A DNA stretch of 64,000 nt from positions 392,702-456,701 of the forward strand of contig BCJJ01000011.1 in NCBI GenBank assembly GCA_039545355.1, read 5' to 3'. Source of the stretch: Trichosporon coremiiforme (taxonomy: Eukaryota; Basidiomycota; Tremellomycetes; Trichosporonales; Trichosporonaceae). Of this stretch, positions 55,973 through 64,000 are shown in pieces (the first letter of the stretch is position 1; the number at the start of each line of letters is the position of its first letter). The notes under the pieces were generated by a model. That model was not told the DNA's origin. It did no database searches and worked only from the letters and a program-made list of their open reading frames with translations. A program made the translations under genes and the position numbers.

Positions 55973-57072
55973 CCACGGCATCTGTTGGCATACTAAGTGA
56001 GGCAAGGACAAACGACAAACGCTCTAAAGTCATGTCAATCATCTCCTTTGGATGACAATTGGATGACGCGTTAACCTTCAGATGTCGAGGCATGTGGCGG
56101 GTTGACAATACACAACGCTGTGGCAGTCGTGTGTCAATCCCTCGTCAGCGATCCCAATAGCTTGTGCTGTGGCTGTAGTAGCTGTTATCCTACAGCTTCT
56201 CACGTGTGAGAGACGAGCCTCATGGTGGGGCCCTAGCATCGTAATACCTTCGTGCAGCTGAAGTTTCCCGACGCTATTTCTCGGCACCAGCTACAGCAGA
56301 TTAGACGACAGACCATCGTTTCACCAAGTCATTGCTAGTTTCTGGTCTGGTCGCCATCAGCTGTACTGCCTAAACCCGTCGTCAAACGTCCCGCCCCTTG
56401 TCTTCAACCACCGATGGACACCAAATGAAGCTCACGGCCATTGACTTTTGCCTCGCGTGTTCCGAAACATCAATACGTCAGTATGACACGATGAAAAGGA
56501 CACCTTCTAGTGACCTCCAAACGTTATGAGTACGACATGTGAGGTTGCTGTCGACCAACTCGTTCGGGGAAACATGGCTTCCTCCAGTAGATTAGCGACC
56601 CGCCGGCCCAGGTGGAGCCGGTCATTCCCGACGAACATGTCCTTTGTAGCACGATGCACCTTTACGGGATTCATAGCAATGGGAAATGGGAACTGAATAC
56701 CTGTCGTGAGTTGCTGCGATTGAGGAGCGTCCCTGCACGACGAATTGCAGCTATCAGGAATCAGGAGCACGGAGGAAGATACTATCGCATCCTACGGTGA
56801 GGAGGGGGTTGTATGGCTCGGCCGAACATCACGTGACTGGACGCGTGTGCTGAGTGGACTCGATGGTATGGAGACCCCGCACAGTCGCGGTCGCATGCGT
56901 CACACTGGGCTACCGCTTGTGCTAGCGGACTCGGGCTCATCTCACACCATAGTCACCCACGCGCACCCAAGTATCGCGGCATCATTGCGACCACTCACCC
57001 CTCTCTCTTATACCACAACACACCCCACCATTTCTTAATCAACTCCTCACAACCCCACACCGCCCGGCAGAG
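55973..57072. promoter_or_regulatory. Spacer and ATG11 upstream region
   Basis: About 1.1 kb right of the transposon. No gene recognised in the left part. The last 250 bp are the likely ATG11 promoter and leader, with a CACGTG E-box at 56830-56835 and a pyrimidine/CA-rich stretch just before the start codon. Confidence 0.45.
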
Positions 57073-60000
57073 ATGGACATCTATCTCGCCTCGGACGGCG
57101 GCATCGTCAAGGTCGAGCACGCCTCGAGCGACTATGACTCGTGAGTCCCGCTACCCACTATTGGCCACCCGCCGTTACCAACAACAATCACTGGAGCGGG
57201 CCAGCTCCACCCCGGTCACCTCCTTAAGCACAAGCATCCCCCGCTGACTACCAGTCTGGAAGGGGTTTACGCCGACGTGTCGGCCGCCACTGGCGTTGTC
57301 AGCGGCAACATCCTCCTCTTCACCGAGGACGGTCGTGAGCTCAAGCAGGAGGTGCTCGAGGAGCTCTGGGAGAGAGGTGGAGGTGCATCCTCATCCGTAC
57401 GTCGTCGGCGCCGATCGTCCTATTCCTACAACCTCTTACATCCCGCGCAGCACACGGAGATCGTGTACTTGTTCAACCGCGAGACGTTCTTCAGCGAGCC
57501 CGAACGCTGGGCTGCTGAACTGCGGGAGGAGGTCATCCTCCCGCCGCCATTGCTATGTAAGTGACGTGCCATGTGCGGGGAGGAACCACAGGGAGCAGGG
57601 AGGCGCATGTGCGCACGTCTGATGAAGGTCTCCGCTGGCCCCGCTGAGCTGAATGAATGAGGCTTGTGACGGCCTGTGCTGACAGGGCAGTGTCGGGGGA
57701 CCTCGAATTGGCGCAGGCCCAGTCGCCCTTTGCGTCCGCGTACGACCACCTCTGCCACCTCCAGTCGCTATTCAAGGCGCAAGCCCATGCCCTTCGCATC
57801 GCTTACGCCAACCTCTCCTTCCACCTCGGCCCGATCGTCGACGCATTCCGAGAATTCACCGGTCGCGTCGACGATGAGCTCGACGCACACGACCAACTCC
57901 TCAAGGGGTATGACGTCGACATGGCAATGCTTCCCAAGGTGACCGTGCACGAGAGTCTCTACCGCCGCCGAGATAAGGACACAGACGATAAGAGCCGCAA
58001 GTCCCTCCTAGACTGGATCCATACGAAGAAGATGGAGCAGGTCCGAGATCTATGCCAGTACGCGCACAGTGAGTCCTAGCTGCGGCGGTCTTGTACTACG
58101 TTAGCTGACAATCAGCTGACCAAGTGACGCGCTACAACAACGTCGCATCTGAGATGGACGAGCTCGCCCTGCAGTCGGACGCCGATCTTCAGCAGGCGGA
58201 GCACAGAATACACGGGGTCGAGACCGAATTCGCCGAGGCGCTCGGACGGATAGAGCTCGCGATGCAGCAGGTTGAAGCCCTCATGCAGGCCGATTCTCGT
58301 GAGTAACCCTGTTTGTAGAGGCAACTGACTTGTAGTCGACTTCCGACAAAATCTGCGGGAGCTGGACCAGGCCATGCGGGAAGATCTCGCCAGTATGACG
58401 TCGATCAAGGTGAGCTAACGAGCTGTAGGGTTAGCTGACATCAGAACGACTTCACGCTGGAACTTCATCAACATCTGCGGAGCATCGCCGATTATCAAGT
58501 GCGAATCACAAAGTTCAGTCGGCCCATGACAGATCTCGACAATGACCTGCGGCAGAAGAGCGCATTCCCGCACCTTGAGCGACTGCACAACTTGCCCTTT
58601 GCTTACGCTGCGAACGTAGTCGAGATCGTGCGAAGGAAGGAGTTCTCACATTCGCTCGTGGAATGGGCAAGCCGGATCGGGCACGCCGTGAACACGTACC
58701 TGGACGAGGAGGCTAAGCGACGACAGCGACACAAGACGGAGAACCAGCTTCCGTGGGAGATCCCGGCGCTCGAAGAGAGCCAGCTACCCCGCATCAACAT
58801 GTCGATCAATGGGGCTGAGGCGCTCACTTCTGTTGGGCTCGGAAAGAGTGACATCGAGCAGCTCGTTCTCTCTATCAAGGAGCTGCAGGACGACCCGGAG
58901 TTCATGAGTCTTGATCCAACTGAAAACCCGATCCCCGTACTCTCGAGTCGCCTATCCGAGCTGCTTCCCACTCTCGATCACCTTAACGAGGACCTAAATC
59001 AGGCGCTCGACCTCGCCGTCATCAACGCCGCCCAACGAGCGACCCCCGGCGAGGCTGAGAAGCTGCGCTCACAGAACGCTCAGTACGAGGCGCGAATCGC
59101 TGAGCTCGAACGAGAGCACTTCGAACGCATCCAGGAGCTGGAGGAGGGCAAGGAGCGAGAGATCAAGACTCTGAACGCGCGACAGGCGGAGCTTACAGAT
59201 GAAGTCGCTCGGCTCAGGAACGACCTTAGCGATGAAGCTGTGCAGAAGCAGAAGCTCATGGATCAGCTCGAAGAGAAGACCCGTGACCATGAGGACCGCG
59301 TGCGCGAACTGGAGGAGCACTCTGAGCTCGTGTCGGCTCTGCAGGCGGACATGGTGCAGGAGAAGGATCGCGCGACCGACTTAGGTGTACGCCTTCAGGA
59401 GGCACTGCTCGATGTCGATGGCCTGCGCTCTGCCGAGACCACCCTCATCGTTCAGATGAAGGATATGCAGGACGAGAGAACACGCATTCTCACCGACTTG
59501 GGCGAGGCACAACTGCTTGCGCAGAACTACGAGTCTGAGCTCGCTGGCGCCAAGGTTGAGCTCGAGACCACGGCCACGCAACTCGTGCAGGCGCAGAAGG
59601 ACCGGGACAAGGCGATTAAGGAGAAGAGCGCAGAGGCTGAGCGTCTCATGCGGGACCAGATCGCGGAAGCGGATGGAGACCGTGCCGTACTCGAGCACCA
59701 GAACCTGACTCTCACAAAGGAGCTCGAGGAGGTCCGCAAGGAGACGGAGGAGAAGCTGAACAGCGTCAAGAACGCCTCCATACGGCGCGAAGACGGCCTC
59801 AAGGCGGAGCTTAAGCTGGCGAAAGCGCAGCTCCGCGACGTCCAGCGTCGCGAAGCTCTACTGGCCAGCGAGCTGGCGGTCGCGAAAGACAGCTCGACGC
59901 AGCTTACGCAGAAGGACGCGCACCAGGCCGAGCTGCTGAAGGAGTCCGTCCAGCTGTGTGGCAAGTATCACGAGGCGTGTTACCGGCTCATGGGTGCGAT

Positions 60001-61681
60001 CTCTGCATCGACCACCATCTCCGGTAGCTTATCACTTCCGCAGCGTGCGAACTCGCCGCCTCCGCCATCGTTGCTGTCCATCGGATCCAACGAGCTGAAG
60101 GACAGCGCTTTCCTTGTCCGCTCGTTAGAGAAGGCATCCGCGTTCGAGCTTGATTCGTTCGCCGACGCGGTGCTCAAGACTATCAACCTTGCGCGCCGCC
60201 TTTCGAAGTCGTGCAAGCAGTACCGCGATCTTTCGCGCAACAAGATCACGATCTCGAGCTTCGGCAAGGGCGACCTCGTGCTGTTCCTGCCAACGCGCAA
60301 CGCTGCCGTCAACGCGTGGGCAGCATTTAACGTCAGTGCGCCCCATCACTTCCTCCACGTCACGGACCAGATCCGCCAGCAGCTGCAAGGTAAGGACTAC
60401 TACCTCGCACGCATTACGGGCACGGACGAGGCAATCGTCAACGGCAACTCGCCGAGCACGAACCCCTTCGGTCTCGCCGAAGGGCTGCGCTACTACAGCC
60501 ACCATGTCGAGGAGTGGGTGCCCACGGCGATCCGCACGCGGCGCTCAACCAGTGGCCCCTCGGGACCTGCCGTTCATGCGAGCCACCCTCCTCAGCCCGA
60601 CCGCGCCCTCACAGCCCCGACTGCCGTGCGAGCGAAGCAACCGGCAAGCATCATCTCGAAGGACCGCGAGCGCACGTCGCCGAAGAGCTTGTCACATAAA
60701 GGGGCCGGCCCCTCTTCCTCTCCGGACGCGCCGTCTCCCCACTCTGCCTCGCCCATCGCTGCCTCGCCCAAGGAGGCTTCAAAGTCACCCCCGCCTCCCA
60801 AAGACTCACGCAAGGGCTCGCCCAAGGAGTCCCCAAAAGGGTCGAAAGCGGGCTCGCGCCGCGCCTCGCCAGAGCGAAGCGAGCGTCGGGAGAAGAAATC
60901 CTCGCGTCCCTCTTCGCGAACGCCCACGCCAACCACTTTTGTGAACCAGCCGCCGGCGCCTGTCCAGGTGGTTTCGGAATCTGACCGAGCGTCGCCGCAC
61001 TCGGTGCACTCGACGGGCGGACACTCGGCAGGCGCGCATTCAACGGACGACAGTCCCCCCAGTGAGCTTGCGGCCGCCGAGCCGCTGACGAAGTCCACGG
61101 GTGCGATCGGCTCAGCTGCGCACTCGGCTCACGCCTCGCCCCCCAAGCCCTCCACTCCAACCTTCGCAAGGGCCATCCAGCCCCGCCCCGAGGAGTCCGA
61201 CGTGAACATCGCCGGCAGCCCTCCGCCCCCTCCGTCCTCGCCGACCTCTCCGATGTCGCTAGTTGCGCGTCGCCCACGCGGATCGTTGTCCTCTCCTCCG
61301 CCCGGGGGAGCGCGCCGCCCTTCGTCCGTGGCGTCTAGTGCCTCGTCACACCCGCGCGGCCTGCCGATTCCGAGCGGGGGCGCGAAAGCATCCCCAGCAG
61401 CAGCAGTGACGACGAGCGCGGAGAACAGTCCGAACCAGAACTCGCTGCCGAAGTCCTTGGGCTCGCACAGGGCACTCGGCAAGCGGCCCTCGATTCCGAG
61501 CATGGACATTGAGAACCCATTCAGGCCGTCGCCTCTCGGTCCCTCCACTAGCGCGACTAAGAGCGGCTCGCCCAGCCAGGGCGGGTTCCTCTCCGGTCTG
61601 TCGTTGAGCAGGAAGCGCGCCAGTGCTTCAGGCGAGACGGCGGTCGATATGCTGAAGCGGCTCGACAGTGCCGGCTCGTAA
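57073..61681 (+). CDS. ATG11: Atg11, selective-autophagy scaffold
   Basis: Six exons (57073-57140, 57255-57556, 57691-58068, 58116-58298, 58336-58409, 58445-61681) give about 1413 residues. The N-terminus is ubiquitin-like (MDIYLASDGGIVKVEHA, then ILLFTEDGRELKQEVLEE and YLFNRETFF). An Atg17-like helical region follows, then a long coiled coil at about residues 510-870. The C-terminal Atg11/FIP200 claw lies at about 930-1030: NKITISSFGKGDLVLFLPTR, WAAFNVSAPHHFLHVTD and YYLARITG. A long Ser/Pro-rich tail ends it. Atg11 links cargo receptors to the Atg1 kinase. A 54-nt stretch (57397-57450, GTACGT to GCGCAG) could be an extra intron, removing 18 residues. The third-exon acceptor (GGGCAG) is chosen by phase. 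Confidence 0.92.
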
Positions 61682-61913
61682 GCTGCGCGAGTGTTGAAGA
61701 GCGCAAGGAAGGCGCAGTGCTCGCATGAGGCTGAGCGAACGAAGACGATCACCAAATCCACACAAATCCACATGTAGTCTAGAACCACTCATAGTTGTCA
61801 CGATGTCCAAGTATGTTCAGCAGTGTGCCATGCAAATTACATATACAACTCTACATGAGATCGCCTCTTTCGCTCTTTCGCTCTACGCCTCACTCGCTTG
61901 ACATGGTCAGAAC

Positions 61914-64000
61914 TCATAGTTCGCGGACATACTCGACTAACTTGCCGTCGCGCCCGATAAGCACGCCGCCGGAGAAGTCGGGTTCTTCGTCGGAGGACTC
62001 GTCGTCCTCAGTCGGTTCCGTCGTGGTCGTGTTGCCCTCCACCTCTGAGTCGACAACACCGGCGCCATTAGAACCTGGCGGCGCCGCGGTGTCTCCTGTG
62101 TCGGGGGCAGGGGCAGACTTGGGCTTCCGCTTCTTCTTGCCCTTACGCTTCTTCTTCTTGCCCTTTGGCTTCGCCTGCTCCCCTCCTTCTCCTTCACCCT
62201 CCGCTTTGTTGTCGGTGGGATCGGTGATCAGGGTAACATCAGGATTTTGATCAGCCGCCACAGCGACAGCACGCTCGGTCGCTATCCGGAGTGCCTTCTG
62301 GGTCTGGGTGTTAGCTCAAGGCGGACGAATGAGCTTACGCTCTCGAAGCTCTCTTGGAGCTCGGCCCATCGGTCCAGGAACTTGGCGTAGGTTGCGTTCA
62401 GCGGAGTTTCGAGGACTGCATGTTAGCTACCCGATAGCCAGCAAAGCTGATGAGGGATCTGAGAGAGAAGGGAGGAGTAGGGAAGGAGATGTTGGGCTGG
62501 GATCGGTAGTTGCAACTGAGGAGCAGAGACATCGGCCGGCTCTCAGAGGAAAGATAGGTGTATAGGGTGAACATGTGAACGATACTTACGAGCGCCAGCC
62601 AGATCGATGAGGAGCTCCGCTCGCTCAGCCGCCGATACAACCTCGCGCGGACCTAAGTCGAAGAGCCCGCACAGCTCCTCGGGCTTGCGAGAGGAGAGGT
62701 CAACGCCGGCTGCCGTGCCCAGCGGTTCGAGGAGACACGCTATGTCCTGGGTGTCAGCTGGCTCATCTGAGAAGCGGTTTCATTCCAGTCGCTCACCACC
62801 TCGAACGTCTCGTCCCAAGCTCCCGGGTCCGTCCACGGGGCAAGCAGCACGCCTGCCCTCGCCATGTCGGAGTGCCACTCGTTCGTGTCTAGCCCGAGCT
62901 CGGGGAAGGCGGCGAAGTCGCTGCGCTCGGACGGGTGATTCACGAAGTCTGTTTCGTCAGCTCGTGTACCTTGGTTGGCAAGCTCACATCTCGCACCACC
63001 GCCGCCGCGCTCCCATGCATCGTCTAGACACTGGGCAATTCGGTCGGCCAGCTCGGGGCGGTGGATCATCTCGCTCTGGCTCGGTGGCGGTGTCGAATCA
63101 CTTCGCGCCGCATCAGCGATCCTGTTGGTCAGCGGGGAAGTGACATTAAACTAGCTGAGACGTACACGAAATGCGCCGTCTCGCGGGCCGGAACGACCTC
63201 ATCACCGTCCACAGCGAAGGAGAGTGTGCACAGTGCCACATCAGCGAGCTGCCCTCCAACGAAGTTCGGCACAAGGGAGAAGAAGGTGCCGCAGCCGACC
63301 CAATCCGGCAGCGCGGCGAGGGCAGCACTCGGCTCCTGCGCCTGCAGGTAGTAGGACAGAAAGGAGCGGCGGCTTGCGCTTTCCAAAGCTACGTGCGCGC
63401 GGTAGTACAGCTCCGAATTGCCCGCTGGCTCTGGTCGAGGTAGAGCGTCGGGGTCCGTAACCTCGGGCTCTTCTTCTGCCTCGTCGTCGGAGAGAACTTG
63501 TGCGGCAAGTAGTGTTGCTGAGGAAGCGGAGCTGAGTGCTGGTGAGGAGGGCGTCGGCGGCGTCTCCTCTGCCGGCGGCGGCGGAGGTGGCGTGTCGAGC
63601 ACCGGCACAGTCCTTGCATCCCGCTCCATGCGCTTGTTATCCTTCTTAATGCGCTCGCCGAGCTTCTTCATATCGCGGCCGTTGACCGTCACATGTTCCT
63701 GATGGTAAGCTAGTGCAGTTTCACCTTAAGCTCACAGTCGAGGACACAAAGCTTGCCAGCACGGGGTGATTCGGAAGAGGGATCGGCGGTACAGTCGGCG
63801 TGGCCGGAGGGCGCAGGTCTTCTATCGTCTTGCCCGCAATCTGCGCTGCATGCAGCGATGCAAGGTAGTAGCCGTCGGCCAGGCAAGCCCGCCACACAAA
63901 ATGCTGCAGGTACTGCACCTGCCGGAGCGAGAGGCACAGTGCACGTCGGCCACAAGCGAATGTGACTGCCGTTAGTACCATCAGCACGGTAACTCACCTA
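61914..64000 (-). CDS. Unknown multi-exon gene, 5' end beyond the window
   Basis: Only the 3' part is present; an intron donor (GTGAGTTACC) lies at the right edge, so the start is outside. Likely exons include about 63965-63745 (QVQYLQHFVWRACLADGYYL), about 63698 to 63160 (EHVTVNGRDMKKLGERIKKD, a Pro-rich acidic stretch, then FFSLVPNFVGGQLADVALCT), about 63090-62985 (RPELADRIAQCLDDAWERGG), several short ones between 62950 and 62300 (for example FAAFPELGLDTNEWHSDMAR), and a last one from about 62300 to the stop at 61914. The last has a Lys-rich tract (KGKKKKRKGKKKRKPK), an acidic tract, and the end GGVLIGRDGKLVEYVREL. Exon limits are approximate, and the join near 63160 is unresolved. I do not recognise the family. 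Confidence 0.6.

Noticed and set aside
1..64000. CRISPR arrays, biosynthetic clusters, viral or toxin genes
   Set aside because: No regularly spaced repeats, no polyketide/peptide synthase, terpene cyclase, viral or toxin signature was seen anywhere.

Overview
The window is nuclear DNA of a basidiomycete yeast. I infer a tremellomycete, probably of the Trichosporonales type. The reasons are intron-rich genes with very short introns (mostly 35-50 nt, GTGAGT/GTAAGC donors, a CTGAC or CTAAC branch site only a few bases before the acceptor), GC-rich coding DNA, many divergent gene pairs, and a conserved eukaryotic gene set. The species cannot be named from the sequence alone. Exon limits below were worked out by hand from splice sites, reading phase and family similarity.

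Layout. 1-6.3 kb is gene-poor: one broken coding remnant and two tRNA-Glu(CTC) genes, each with a 47-nt intron. 6.3-6.8 kb is a small membrane protein. 9.4-16.2 kb holds URI/Bud27, a CofD-like protein and a BAR-SH3 protein. 16.5-25.3 kb holds the RNA polymerase I large subunit, an acyl-CoA-binding membrane protein (Atg37/ACBD5 type) and the R-SNARE SEC22. At 25.7 kb is tRNA-Gly(GCC) with a 7-nt intron. 26-34.5 kb holds a Zn2Cys6 regulator, a SIT4/PP6 phosphatase, KRR1, adenine phosphoribosyltransferase and a UPF0014 permease. 35.4-49.8 kb holds a large coiled-coil protein, MAF1, an unknown acidic protein, CMC4, TIM23, MTR4 and an F-box-like protein. 49.8-57 kb is a gene desert that contains one complete Tc1/mariner DD34E transposon with 27-bp perfect terminal inverted repeats and a TA duplication. 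57-61.7 kb is ATG11. The last 2 kb is the 3' part of an unknown gene that runs off the right edge.

How the genes fit together. Five genes act in RNA polymerase assembly or control and ribosome production: URI, RPA190, KRR1, MAF1 and MTR4. SIT4 belongs to the nutrient/TORC1 signalling branch that is known to affect such genes. The ATG37-like gene and ATG11 are both linked to selective autophagy of peroxisomes. TIM23 and CMC4 are mitochondrial. I see no biosynthetic cluster, defence island or CRISPR array. The least-described items are the fungal CofD-like protein, the intron-bearing tRNA genes and the intact mariner element.
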